64,000 nt of DNA from Eustoma russellianum (GCA_036186865.1 AP025042.1:18190214-18254213); one strand, 5' to 3'; shown: positions 37,093 through 50,341, numbered from the stretch's first letter. Notes: generated by a model not told the origin, from the letters alone. Program-made: numbers and translations.

Positions 37093-40000
37093 TGTGGTGC
37101 CCCGCACCCCGGCCCCGCCAAAGTCGGTGCACCCGCCGTACTTCACTAAGGAGAGTACTAGGCGTCATCCATACACGTCGTGATCCATGATAGAATTGCA
37201 TGGATTTTCGTGCTTACGCGCAAATAAGTAAACAAAACCGTGGCAGAATTTAAAACTTCAAATTAAAAGCATCTTCACAACCATTTAAAGTTTACAACCC
37301 ACATCAAATGTAGCAGCAAGTGACAAAAGCCAATTGTTTTTCCATCTCAATTACATAACTCAGTCATCCCTTAAAGCTGGCAAGTTCGGTCTCCTAAATC
37401 TGGCCGTCCTTCAGTGCACTCACGGGTAGGGGCTCAAGGTCCATCCTCAATCCATTCTACCCTGTTTCCTGCAGCCTCTGGGAGGAAAAGTAGGGGGTGA
37501 GTGACAAAGTCACCAGCAAGTACACCATAAACAATCATGCATTAAATGGAAAGTACATACAAGAACCGAACCCCGAAATTCGGTTTAGAACATACCTGAC
37601 CTTCCATTAAACACCCGTAAGAAGTCAACACAAGGTATATCCAAGGTCATAGCTTAACAGAGATTAAAACTTAACAGAGATCATAGCTTAAGAAAGGATC
37701 ATCATTCAATAAAGATCATGACATACAAAAAGGTCATCTCTCAATAAAGATCATAACCTAGGAGCTGGCCTAAAGGTCATGAATAAGATCATAGCTTACA
37801 TATCAACAGTAGTGAAATCATAACTTAGGTAACGAGAGATAGGAGGACCAAACCTATGTAACATTACCTCTAACATTTGGCTAGCATCTCATCCCTTCAA
37901 TCAATAGCCGTTAAGGCAATAAAATCATAACTTAGTCACGAAGCAAGTAATAACACAGCCTAGTGCAATTAGACTCAATATCATGCTCATGACCATATGC
38001 AATGCGAATGAATGTGCAAAAGTAGCGCATAATGCCCTCCATCCAATACACGATAGGGATCATCACTTAATGCATCAAGATCATAATTTAAATAAAATCG
38101 TTACTTAAAGAGCATAACAATAAAAGATTGTACCTCGCATCAATTCATAACATAACAAGAGTCATCACTTAGGGAAGTCATACTTAGGGTCTACGAGGTC
38201 ACCACAACTTAGTCTAAGTATCATGTGTCACTACACAATGACTTAATGAATGTAACATGCATGCTTATGTACGTTGATGCATCATGATAAAAATGAGAAT
38301 ATGATCTTTTCATGCTTTTCTTTAAAATCATCATCATCGTAAAACAATAAATTGTTCAGATCCATCTTCCTGGATCTGAGGCGGTAACTTCTCCCCTTCG
38401 AATCTATTATTCCTGGATTCGGAATAGTGACGTCATCATACTTGCCGGGTCTATTATTTTCCGGACCCACACGGTCATCATCATCATCATCAGGCATATT
38501 ATTTTCCGGGCCTGCACGGTCATACTGTCAGATCGCTTAACCCGAATCTGAGCGGGTTCATACTGGCCAAGTTCATACTCACACACGGTACCGGTGGAGA
38601 ATCATTCATTTCAAAAATCATCTTTTGAAAACGTTTTTCATCTTTCTTTCTCATAAAAGACATGCTGTAAATCATGTACGTGACGATGATGCAAATGTAT
38701 GACGTGCATTATGCGACTCGTGAAAAAATACCTCATAACATGCATGCACGGACTTGTCTTTTAACCTTACATTCTGTTCATACAGCCTCGTGCTCATCAA
38801 TTCGTGCTCATATTCATAAACCCATGCCATACATATGCATAATGAAGGCTTAGCCACATGCTACAAAAATTTCATAACGTTCCGAAATGTCTAACGACCT
38901 CAAAACATCATACTATCATCAAAAGCACTGCTGAAATCAGCAGGGCAGTACCGCCTTACTTCAGTTTTGTGGGTCATAAAAGCTTATTCATTTTCATCCA
39001 TTGCCTGGAAAACATAGCTAATTCACCAAGGAACAACATTCATAAGGCTAAACATCACATTCAAGCCTAAATGATCAAGATCGAAGCCTTACAACTTAAG
39101 ACATTAAACTGTCCTATTTTCCAGTTTTATACCACTAACTTCAACTCAGTTGTTAACCATCAAAATGGTGGTTTTAGGCTGGTTTCTTTACATGAACATG
39201 CACATCTATGCCCTAAGTAATTACCATAAAATTTCCAAGGCAATTCAATAAGTTTAAGGTGGTCATCTAATTACTTTCCCAAATTGGGTACTTGCAGAGA
39301 CTGGATTGACCAGTTGTATCACGAAATAAATTGTGACCAAACCACAACTGCTTTTACCAAAATTCCAACTCACAGATATTATAAACACATCAAAATATCA
39401 TTCTACCAAAAATCAGCTCATTTTCATATTCCTAAGGTGCATTTTCAAGCCACACAACTTACTACTCAAAACTTTCCTGTTCCAGCAACTCTGTTTGAGC
39501 AGTTTCACCAAAAATTTCATAAATAATAATTCACAACTCCTTTCATCAAATTCCACCTGTCACATTTCACATACACATAAGGCTATCACCATACCAAAAA
39601 TTAGACAATTTGAACACTCCTAATATTCATGTTCAGGTCGTTCAACATAACAAATAAATCTGTCCAGTTCCAGTACTTTGTTTGACCACCTCTTACTAAA
39701 AACTTCATTAAGGACAAACCACAACTCCTTTTATTGAAATTCGAACTCACACATTTCATATACATATGAGGATAACATCTCACCAAAAATTAGCCAATTT
39801 TAATGCTCCTAAGATTCATTTTCAGGTCATGAAAAACGTCACACTGTTCTGCCCAGTTCCAGTAATTTCTTCTTGAGCAGTTTTACCAAAAGGTTTATTA
39901 AAAATAAACCATAACTCTTTTTACTGAAATTCCAACTCTCACTTGTACTACACACGCAGAGATAGTGTCATGTAAAACTTTATCTTAATAGAACACTTAT

Positions 40001-41577
40001 AAGGTTCGTTCTCAAGTCACACAATCAGCAACACAAATCTGCCAGCTCCAGTATTTCAGCACTTCTTCACCTTTTTATTGTTCAAGCATCCTTCAACCAA
40101 CTTCATTTATTAAGATGACTTACTAAACATCAAATACACATGTAAACATAGTTATTTCAACTCTCATAACTCATTTTAGGCTACACATGACTCATACCAA
40201 CAGTCTTGCCATTTACGCTTAGAACATGTCACTTTTCATACCAACACTTTTCTTTACATCAACTAAGTTCATGTCTTGTTCTTAGAATCTCCAACTAAGA
40301 TTCATAACTTAAAAATGGCTAGTCATTCAAGCATGCACTTCACAAATAAGGAAAGATTGGCTAGAGTATACTTGCCTCCTTGAACCTTAGAGCTTTTCCT
40401 TTGCTTGAACCTTGGTTGAAATGGAATGAAGTCCTCCTCCACTTCACATGTGTAGCACGTTTTTGAAGAGGACAGGGAGATGAACATTAGCTATCATTTT
40501 AAATGGAGAATGGAGCTAGATTGAGGCTAGATTCATCTTACCAAAATGGAGCTTGAATGGATTCAAACCACCAGGATGTTAGCTCCTCATAGTAACTTGA
40601 CAAATCTTCTCCTAGATGTGTTCTTGAGGCTTGAAGATCTTGGATTTCCTTTGGCTCACTAGCCGTGTACTTTGATGAAGAAATAAGGGAGGCTCTTGCT
40701 CCTTGTAATTTCTTAAGTGTTGAATATTTGAGAGAAAGTTTTCTCCCCTTGGTTTATGGAGGCTGCCGTGAGTATGGCGGGAGGGAAAAGGAATCCTCCT
40801 TAGTTTAATTAGGCTAGCTAGAATCACTTGGCCTTAATTACTTTTACCCAACTATGGTTACTTTAGTTCAACTATAGTTACTTTATGTAAACCATAGTTA
40901 CTTTATGTCAACTATAGTTACTTTATGCCAACTATAGTTACATTATGGCTAACCTAGGTTACTTTGCCCGACTAGAGTTATTTTCTTAACCTTGTCGTAA
41001 CATTAAGTAACCATGGTAATCTTTCTTGGTCAACCATGGGGGGGCGGTTTTGACTTCTTGGAGGAAACTTTACCATGCTTAATTTCCTTTCAAATGAGTT
41101 TAATAAGAAGCCATGTGGGTATTTACCCCCTTTTTAATTATTTCCCTTTTCTTATATGTGGATAATTGTCTCCTAATAAATTGATAGTTTCCCCTTTTTC
41201 TTGTCTTACTATAAACTTAGGAAATTCTTAATCCCTTGTGGCTATAGGGCCGAAACTTAGTAGTAGTTGGTGGAAAATTGTCCATTACTTGCAACTCCTT
41301 AATTTCCTTTCTGGCTTATTTCAAAAAGGCCCTTAAGATTATCATCTCTTATAATTTTAGAAAAAACCCTTTAAGGTCCTTTTTAAACCTTGTGGCCGAA
41401 ATTTTCTTAAGCCTTTGGGAATGAATTGTCACTTCATATAGTCCCTAACTCACGCTTGAATTGATTATATCATTTGCTTATCATTCTAAAATGAAAGAAT
41501 CACTAAGGAAACTTAGTGAAAGACACTTGAAAGGTACCACTTTATTAATCTATATGACTTTTCGGCGGGGTACAACA
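37093..41577 (-). repeat. Giant LTR C (4485 bp)
   Basis: Third copy, closest to LTR B. Its 20 bp repeat run is at about 40841-40960, and the ~190 bp tandem units are at about 39340-40010. Its right end GTACAACA is followed by the ATGAC target duplication. Confidence 0.9.
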
Positions 41578-41582
41578 ATGAC
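41578..41582. other. Target-site duplication ATGAC, right
   Basis: Matches 24553-24557 exactly, on the other side of the three-LTR array. Confidence 0.88.
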
Positions 41583-42459
41583 CGTACAGTCCCAGAGAGA
41601 ATAGACCTGATGACTATGATTGATGATACGACCGTTTTCGGATCCGGAAATAATAGATTCGAAGGGATGAGCATGACCACCTCAGATCCGGATATAATAG
41701 ATCTGAACACTCTCTTGTTTCTATTGACGATGATGTTTTGAAAGAAAGAACGAAAGAACTTATCCTCATTTTTATCATGATGCATCACATGTGCATACTC
41801 ATGCATACTGCATTTCATAGCTAGTCGGATGATTGATGCACTGTTACTTAGGCTATGACGTTATGATTTAATATCTCCTAAGCAATGATCTTAAGGTGAT
41901 TTCTTGTCTTATAAGTCATGATCTTATTTCCTTACGGGTAACGGATTAAATATCAGGTATGTTGTAAAACCAAAAATTTTGGGGTTTTAGTTCTTGTGTG
42001 TACTTTCCATTTAATTCATGATTATTTATGGTTTGCTTGCTGGTGACGTTGTCACTCACCCCTATTTTTCCTCCCAGAACCCACAGGAAATAGGGTCGAG
42101 TGGATCGAGGATGACCCTAGGGTTCCCTATCCGTAGAAGAGCGAAGGAAGGACGACTTAAGGGTTTTTGCCATGATGGTTATGTTTGATGGAACTCTTAT
42201 GAACTTATGTCGGGAACTTTGATTTTCGGATTTTCTCATGTTGTGAACATGTTGTACGACTTATGACGGATGTTTAGACTCCTTTGTTTTAAAAGTTTTT
42301 ATTCTGCCTCGGTTTTGCTTACTTGTTAATGCGTAAGCTGGAAGGTCCACATATTTTGTTATGGATTACGACATGTTATGAATTGATGCCTGGTACTCTC
42401 CTTAGTGATGTACGGCGGGCGCATCGTACTCCGGCTAGGCCAGGATGCGGTGCGCTACA
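41583..42459 (+). repeat. Solo giant LTR, right segment
   Basis: Continues the 46 bp array, then TAAG/ATGATC-type repeats (41840-41950), an acceptor-like TTTTTCCTCCCAG near 42075, and the LTR end GGATGCGGTGCGCTACA. Confidence 0.85.
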
Positions 42460-42900
42460 ACAACACATGAAATGTTTTTTTGGCATGAGATGTAACATGT
42501 ATCTAGATGTTTTTTACACATTCCAGACATGTTAAAGTGTTCTAGAAAATTCAAATTAAGGTTGATTACAATTTACCATACATGTGTGAATATTGTGCAT
42601 TATTTCAAAATAAAATTCAACACATGTGCAGGAATTCACACACCGTTTTCAGCTTTGTTGGGGCCTAGATGGAGCTTATTTGGCACTTTAGTTGGTCTAA
42701 AATAAGCCACATATGATTGGTGATATTGAAGAGGGCAACACTTATGGAAACAATTCAAAATAGAACACATGCAGAAATTTCAGCACATGTTATTTGTTAT
42801 AGACAAATTGTGGTGCATTGTTGTCTTCAATTTTATTCCAAAATTTAAGGGGATTAATGTGTGATTGTATGTTAATTATTTGACTAGAATTTGAGCACAT
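42460..42900 (+). repeat. Sirevirus-type LTR, copy 1, right part (truncated)
   Basis: Resumes the host LTR with AACACATGAAATG and follows 51440-51885 closely. It stops at 42900, about halfway along a full LTR, where giant-LTR sequence begins. Confidence 0.85.
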
Positions 42901-45900
42901 ACGGCCCCTTCATCTTGGAGCTAGGAGGTTCAACTCAACTATCATTTTCAAGCTCAAGAAAACATTTACGTAAGTCTCCTTCTAAACATCTTAAGTGAAT
43001 TCCTTATCTTCAAAGATTGAATCTCATTTGGTTCCCCTCCTATCCCAAACTCGTGACCTTCATGGTCACTAGGTGCAAGATTTTCAACCCTTTTAGGTGG
43101 TGCAAGCTCTTGCTAGTTGAAGCTCCATTCAAAATCTCATTTTGGTAAGTAGATCTAACAACAAAATAGCTCTATTTTCATTTAAGAATGATGACTAACA
43201 TTCTTCTTTCCTCCCTTCAAAAAAAACCGTATGCTTCATGAAAAAGGAGTAGGAAAATTTCAACTCATCTCATCCAATATCCAAGCTAAGAAAAGGCTCT
43301 AGCTTGAAGAGGCAAGTATACGTTGAACTCTTATGGTTTATTTGAAGAATTAGTGACTTGAGTGGCAAGTTATTTCTATGACATGAACTTTAGTGAATAT
43401 ACTAAGTATCAAGCATGAGACCTTAGTGACTCCTTAAGAAAATGTCTTGCATGAGATTAATCCTTCCAAAGATGAAATCTTTTCTTACATGCAATATGAT
43501 ATGATGCTGTTTTAGGATGAAACAAGGTTCAACAAAGTGATTCTAGGAAAGAATAGCTCTTGGATGAAGCTTGTGAAGCACTAGGATGACATGCATGTGC
43601 TAGTGATAATTTTATAAGATTGTTTGGTAAGATTTAAATAAAATAACATATAAATGTGTTGCATGCTTGAATAAGTATTGTAAAATATGCTCATGGAACC
43701 CTACAAGTTTCGGCCAAGAAGAGGAAGGTGAGGGAGAGTTGTGAATCCAAGAAAGAACACATTTTGTGAGTACTAAGATGTGTGAAATTGCATGCTAGAT
43801 GATTTATTACATGAGTATGTTTGTGCTCAAATTGGAAGGTGACATGGGTTATTTTGGTACAAGAAAACGGGCTGTTTATGGAGGTTGAATAATGCAAAAA
43901 TTAGTTGTACCAATAATAGACTCAATAGAGTGCAACGTAAGCGAAAATGAGAAGTACTATGTATAAGTTGCAAAATGTTTTGTGGTAATTTGATTGTGAC
44001 ATAACCAATGCATGAAACCTGCAATATTCAGGTTAAAAGGGTGTATTTAGTGGCTAGTAAGTTATTTTATAAGAATAAGGTTAGTGATTATATGTTTAAC
44101 ATGAAAACGGACAAAAGACCAAACTACTGGAACATGACAGTTTTGTGTAGCGTATTGCGTGGCCTAGAAATGGACCCTAGGAGATTGAAAATGAGCAAAT
44201 TTTTGGCAGCATGCTATTCCTGCATGTTTATGACGTCTATGAGTTGGAATTTTGGAAAAAGAAATTACGGTTTTGACACAATAAAATTTTTAGTAAAACT
44301 GGTCAGTCCAGAATCAGCATGTGACCAATTTCAGAAAAATAGTTAAATGACTCCTTTAAAGTTATTGGATTGTTCTGGAAATTTTATGATAACCACCTAA
44401 GACATTGATGAGCATGTCCATGTAAATTAATCCACTTGTAATTATTGTTTTTAATGAGTAATTATTGATTTGAAGTGGACGCATTAATTCTGGAAAATGG
44501 GCAGAACAGAAGAATAAGTTCAGGGGTCTTAATCTTGTAGATTTTGACATATACGAACGGTTTGGGCCCCTGAAAATTAATATTTGATGAGTTTATTGTG
44601 TTTCCCAGGTGTTGGCTCAATTTAACTAAGACTTAATAACTGTGGATATTAAGGGAAAGACGATTACGGTATTGCTGGATTCATCAGTGCACTTTTTAAC
44701 GGCTTAACAAATTAAGGGTCTTACTCACCTTAGAACGTTACAAAAATGGGCCTCTTTGGTTAATCTAGCCGCCTCATGAACATGAAGTAAAAATCTGGAA
44801 ATTTTTAGCTCATGAAACCATATTTGTTGTCATGTTCTAAGGAATACTTACGATAATCCATCCCATGACTTGCATTGCATTTCATGTATCATGCATGATC
44901 ACATGCACCATGAATCTGATTTTATGAATTTTCCGTATGCAAGCAAGTCTTTTCAAGCAAGCAAGTTTTCGTTATGCATATAAGTTATTTGCGGTCCCAT
45001 GTCTTTTTAAAGAAATGTTTATGATTATCTTGCCGGCTAAGCATGCTCATAACCCGACTCCAGACCCGGGATTAATAGGTCTGATGACATGATAAGTTCT
45101 GGACCCATTCCGGACCCGGGGTTAATTGGTCTGATGATATGTTCTGGACCCGATCCAGGCCCGGGGTTAAACGGCCTTATGTTATGTTCTGGACCCGTCC
45201 CAGACCCGGGGTTAATTGGTTTGATGACATGCTCTAGACCCGTTCAGATCCGGGGTTGATTGATCTGATATTATGTTTTTCTGACAAGTTATTATGGGAC
45301 CAAAATGATGTTTTTGACATGACATGATTTCATGCATTGCATCTTGCATAATTCATGAGAATTTTGGCATGTTGTACGTTTCAGCTAGTGGGTGATATTA
45401 TATTGTCAGTATAGTATTACTTAAAATTATGTTTGGGCTATATCGCCAAGCAGATCCAGTACTAAAGATCAGGTATGAACTAACATTGAGGTTCTTAGGG
45501 TTTTACATTCATGTTATGATTCTTTATTTATTTCATGGTGGTTTATTGTATGCTTGCTGGGTGATTTTTATCACTCATACCTTTATTTTTCCCCGAAATC
45601 CAGTGAATGCTAAAGTTGAATGGATCGAGGATGAGCCGAAAGTGTCGTACCCGTAGTCGAGGTGTCAGGAGAAGATCGCACTTAAGGACTTTTGTGCAGT
45701 TATGTTGATGTATTATGAATCATGTTGAACTCTTTGGGATTTCGGTTACGTTGTTTTGTGGACTACTACTTTGGGGACTTAATATTCTGGAATGCATGTT
45801 TATTTTAGAGTTTTAATTCTGCCTAATTTTTACTACCATGTTAAATGTTAGCATGGGAGTCCATGGCTTAAGTTATGGATTTTTGCATGTTATACATGAC

Positions 45901-45972
45901 GCTTTGTACTCTCCTTAGTGAAGTACAGTGGGTGCACCGTATTCGGACAAGGTCCGGGTGCGGGGCGCTACA
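42901..45972 (+). mobile_element. 5'-truncated giant LTR fragment (about 3.1 kb)
   Basis: It starts at a point equivalent to about 22108 in the solo LTR and ends in a normal LTR terminus CGGGGCGCTACA at 45972. It holds a donor-like AGGCAAGTAT near 43312, one unit of the ~190 bp repeat (44250-44330) and a five-unit CCCGGGGTTAATTGG-type array at 45050-45270. The last ~500 bp resemble the solo LTR end. The left end is a break, not an LTR end, and no target duplication can be tested. Confidence 0.8.
45050..45270 (+). repeat. About 45-50 bp tandem array in the LTR fragment
   Basis: Five units of the form GACCCGGGGTTAATTGGTCT, then GATGATATGTTCTG, with substitutions. Confidence 0.8.
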
Positions 45973-48244
45973 ATATATATTCATATATTTTTTTAAAAGG
46001 CACAATACACATATATTTTGACGTACTACCGACACGTTACATATATCACAAACGTACGTCAACGTCACACCACTATATACACCACATGTTTATGAGGATA
46101 TTCAGGTCTTATATCATATGATACAAGTCATGGTGATAACAAAATTATAACAATACATTACAAGGTCATAAACCGAAAATTGTCGTATCATGTGATTACC
46201 AAAACTTCACTGACGTGTCACGTACTTGCCATATAAAGATAGCCAGCCCATATACTTCAAAAATAGCAAAAAAAATTTCTTGGCTCACATGTTCAAATCA
46301 GCCACTAAAGCATTCCATGTTGGCACACACAAATCACCCACAATTTAGGCTAAATTTGTGGAGATGTCAAATTCAAATTTTTAAAGCACAAGGGGCGCAT
46401 ATACCTACGTCATATGAGCTGAATATCTACCTTATATTATGTAAATTATGTATGACAATAACATATATGACATGAAGTTTGAATTTAATCGGAGAAAAAT
46501 TGCGTAATCGACGAGAATCGAAAAATTCGATTTTCTACGAACACAACACATGGAATGTTTTTTTGGCATGAGATGTAACATGTACACAGATGATTTTAAA
46601 ACATTCAAGACATGTTAAAATGTTCTAGAAAATTCAAATTAAGGTTGATTACAATTTACCATATATGTGTGAATATTGTGCATTATTTGACAAAGTTCAT
46701 CAAAAGAAAATTCAGCACATGTGCAGGAATTTCGCATACCATTCTCAGCTTTGTTGGAGCCTAGATAGAGCTTATTTGGCACTTTAGTTGGTGAAAAATA
46801 ATCCACACATGATTGATGACATTGAAGAGGGCAACACACATGGAAACAATTCAAAATACAACACATGCTGAAATTTCAGCACATGTTATTTGTTACAGAC
46901 GAATTTTTGTGTATTTGTCTTCAATTTTATTCCAAAATTGAATGGGATTAATGTTTGATTGTATGGTAATTATTTGACTAGAATTTGAGCACATGTTTTT
47001 AGATTTTTGTTGGAATTTACAGCTCATTTAAAGGGTGCCAGGGTGGACCAATCAACAAGTGACAACTAAGCAAGGTCAAGTCATCCTGCCATTTATATTG
47101 CACCAGGTAAGCAAGATTGTGTCATCTTCTACACAAGAAAACCTTTCAAGGGCATTAAAGACAATTCTCAATAAGGAAAAAAACCCTAGGGGGCCGCCAA
47201 AAGGAGATGAAAAGGGGAGATATTGCAATCCAACATACAATTCACATTCTCTCAAGTGCAAAAAGCGATACTATTCTCTTCTTCCTCCTTTCTTTTTTAC
47301 TTCTTCTTCTCTCAAGCCTATTTTTCATATATTCTACATATTATATAGGCTTTGAATATACCACCATACATGTTCATCATTGTAAAAGGTCGATCAAGGT
47401 GTGATCAAACCTTCATTCGTTCGGTGGTGGTGTCCGTGATTTATTTGCTCGATTGTATTGATTGCAAAAGGGCGGAGCTAGTATTTAAATCCAGTCACCC
47501 TTGTGGTAAGATGTTTTTGGTATTTAGTGATAACCGAGGAAGGTGTCCTCGAAAACTGGAGTAGGTTGTTTTAATCGAACCAGTATAAAATCCTCGGTGT
47601 TCTTACTTTTCTGCACTTTACTTTCAGTTTCTAGTTTTCTGTATTGCTTTTGTTGCAACGGTAAAAATAGTAAAAGATTTTCAAAAATCCTAATATTTTG
47701 CAGAAATATATCAACATATCCTAGTTTTCATTTGGCGCAAGGTTCAACTTATTTGGATAAGTATAAGTCAATCAAATGTTATTAGTTTTGAGGCTAGTGC
47801 AATCTGATTTTCAGATTTGCAAAGATTGAGAACATCAACGTCGTTAACATACTTGCCGAAGGAATTTTAAAAAACTGTTTCAACCCTTTAAATTACATAT
47901 TGTAAGGGTCATTACATAAAATTGTTAGATCATTTGGAGCTGTAAATTAATAGGAATAAAGGTTTTATTTCGGTTCACAGTTTTTGGCAGATTGACGCAA
48001 TCTGTGCAAAAACATTTTTTTCAAGGTCTTATACTTTGAATTTAAATCTGAAATTTTTATGACACATACCGAATTTCACGATATTATGAGGTCTAGAATC
48101 TGGTCATTCAATTAATCCAAAACATGGTATGAAAGCAGAATATGTTTTCAGAAGCGGGTAATTGGTAACAAAATGTTTTAAAAACCAATTTTTTCTGCAC
48201 CCACTATTCAACCCCTCCTTTTAGTGGTGCTATACAGGTCCTAC
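45973..48244 (+). repeat. Sirevirus-type LTR, copy 2, missing its first ~350 bp
   Basis: Begins at the equivalent of about 50860 in the complete LTR and matches it to the end, ...TCCTACA at 48244. It contains the conserved promoter (46211-46245) and a palindrome of the CATGCTGAAATTTCAGCA type at about 46864. Confidence 0.85.
46211..46245 (+). promoter_or_regulatory. Predicted LTR promoter (copy 2)
   Basis: TGACGTGTCACGTAC is followed by CATATAAAGATAGCC, the same module as in copies 1 and 3. Confidence 0.6.
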
Positions 48245-48246
48245 AA

Positions 48247-48260
48247 GTGGTATCAGAGTG
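48247..48260 (+). promoter_or_regulatory. Primer-binding site, copy 2
   Basis: TGGTATCAGAGTGC two bases after the LTR end; the 12-base initiator Met-tRNA site has one mismatch (final C to T). Confidence 0.85.
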
Positions 48261-48301
48261 CAGGTTCACTAAGGACAAGAGGATCCAACGATCCTTGTGA
48301 G

Positions 48302-50250
48302 ATGGCAACCACTAGTCACTAGACCGAACAAGAGGGTATGTCAACCGCAAGGCCTCCTCTTTTCGACGGTGAGTCTTTTATACAACGGAAACTTAGAATG
48401 AAACTTTTCTTTATGGCTATTGACATAGACTTGTGGTCCATTATAGAAGGTGGTCTTTTTATTCCTTCTAAGTTATCCAGGGTTGATGGTGTCACACTAG
48501 AAGTCGTAAAACCGACACAAGAATATACTAGTGATGACAAAAAGAAATGAAGTATGAATGTTGGAGCCATGCAACATCATTTATTAAATGGTTTCAATAA
48601 AAGTGAATCGAGTTATGTGTCAAATTGCTCTGGTGCCCAAGAAATATGGAAAATCCTTGAAATGAAACATGAAGGTACTAGTCAAGTTAAAGAGTCTAAG
48701 ATAAACATGCTAATGTCTACTCTTGAATCCTTCAAGTTATTACCGAATGAATCTATTGTTGATATGGATCTAAGACTAACATTTACATTTCTCATGAGTC
48801 TCTTGTAAAGGTATTTTCTTCGCAGGAGAAGGTGCAAAAAGGGGTAAGAAGTCTCACATCCTAATGGGATTCAAAAGTCACTGCCATCGAAGAAAGTAAG
48901 GAAACTAAATCAATAAAGATGGAGGAATTAATCAGATCATTGAAGGTATATGAAAAAAACTCACTCTAAGAAATTCTGAATCTACTTCTAAACAAGTAAA
49001 GCTATAGCGTTTAAACCAAATGAATACGTCTTTACCTCTTATGATCGCGTAGATGATAGTGACACGGATTCCAATGATGAAGATCTAATCACGTTGTCTA
49101 AAAGATTAAGAAAGATAATGAGAAAATTGCTTAAAGACAAACCTAAGCCTGCTTCATCTAAGAATCAAAGAAATAAAAATAAAAATAATGAGGATTTTAA
49201 GTGTTATACTTGTGAAGACTTGGATATATTTCCTATGACTGCCCGAACAAGGATAAAACAATGAACAAAAACCATGACAAGGATCGGACAAAAACTAGAC
49301 TCGTCTCTGGAACCTAAACAAAAGAGAAGAGCCCTTAAAGCCTCCACATGGAGTGATTCATCCGATTTTGAAAGTGAAGAAGCCGGAGAGGAAATAGCTC
49401 AAATATGCATTGCATCCAAAGCATCAAACGAGGTATCTTCTGATTTTGATTCTGATTCTGAGCCTTTTTATGATGATTTATTCTGTCAATATCTTGAGTT
49501 GCATAAGTTTTTTAAGGCTCTTGCAAAAGAAAAGAAACGCTTAATTGAAGACAAGAAATTGTTAGAATCTTCTAACACGAACCTTGTTTCTCAATTAAAC
49601 GATTCTAAAGAAGAGTCGTCTTGCACAAGTAATGCATAGAAATAAGAAGTTTCATCATTAACGACAGAAAATAATGAAATGAAATCCGAGATTTCAAATT
49701 TGAAATCAAGAAATACGCATTTAGAAAAAATGGTAAAACAGTTTGATATGGGTACAAACATGCTAGATCGCATCAACTCATCACAAAAGCATGAAAGCGA
49801 CAAAACCGGATTAGGATACATTGAGAAAAATGAAACACAAAATTAATCAACCAAATTCATTCTATTTTCATCAAAGAAAACACATGCATTCAAGACAATT
49901 GTAGCGCCTAAAAGGATGCCTATATCACCTCCTACTTCATATCATCGTGCTTCTTCTTCATATCATACAAGATATAATTATGTGCCATATAAATATGAAA
50001 AGAAATCATTGATGCATAACGAAGATCATACAACACAAATGCACTTAAGTCACGCACTATGCACACTAACACAAATGCATATGAAATATGAAAATATTAT
50101 CATAAGCGTGATGGCATTCTCGGACATAGGCCAAATAGATTTGCACCGAACATCTATTATATTACTTCTTCATCTCTTTTCTCACCTTTTAGAAGACAAA
50201 GAAAGGTTACCCAAGTTTGGGTACCAAAAGGTACTTTTACGAATGGTTAA
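48302..50250 (+). pseudogene. gag: Degenerate Sirevirus gag, copy 2
   Basis: It aligns along its length with the intact gag at 61520-63436. The ATG is at 48302 but codon 7 is a stop, and another stop follows at about 48548. The PPLFDGESFIQRKLRMKLFF and EIWKILEMKHEGTSQVKESK regions are readable. The zinc knuckle is ruined: it reads CYTCEDLDIFPMTA, the His is lost and the frame shifts. The coiled-coil region (AKEKKRLIEDKKLLESSN) and the last residues (TQVWVPKGTFTNG, then stop at 50250) remain. It cannot make a functional capsid protein. Confidence 0.88.
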
Positions 50251-50341
50251 ATCAATAACCCTTAAGAACGTACTTGAAATGCATGCTTTTTGAACTGCTA
50301 TATCTTTCCATTCTCACACGTACTTTTGATTACATTTACAA

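Larger units (their letters stand above)
24558..41577 (-). mobile_element. Three-LTR, two-interior giant-LTR Gypsy array
   Basis: On the + strand the order is LTR A (24558-29084), interior 1 (29085-30815), LTR B (30816-35308), interior 2 (35309-37092) and LTR C (37093-41577). Primer sites next to LTR B and LTR C and polypurine tracts next to LTR A and LTR B show minus orientation for both units. A single perfect ATGAC duplication surrounds the whole array, so one insertion was followed by unequal LTR exchange that added a unit. Neither interior codes for protein. The TTTTGAGGACGAAAC box before the polypurine tract (minus strand) places it with Del/Tekay-like elements. Confidence 0.9.
20825..42459 (+). 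mobile_element. Solo giant LTR (about 4.6 kb), interrupted by a nested element
   Basis: The left end TGTTGTACTCC (20825) and right end GGTGCGCTACA (42459) are TG/CA termini. The flanks are ACGAC (20820-20824) and ACAAC (42460-42464), a 5 bp target duplication with one change. The host on both sides is one continuous Sirevirus LTR. Removing the nested insert (24558-41577 plus one ATGAC) leaves about 4.6 kb. There is no primer site, interior or partner LTR, so it is a solo LTR left by LTR-LTR recombination. It belongs to the same broad family as the three-LTR element but is clearly diverged from it. Confidence 0.85.

Noticed and set aside
38282..38497. Minus-strand frame starting MPDDDDDDRVG
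   Set aside because: The Asp run is a TCATCATCA microsatellite in LTR C; the other two LTRs do not keep the frame.
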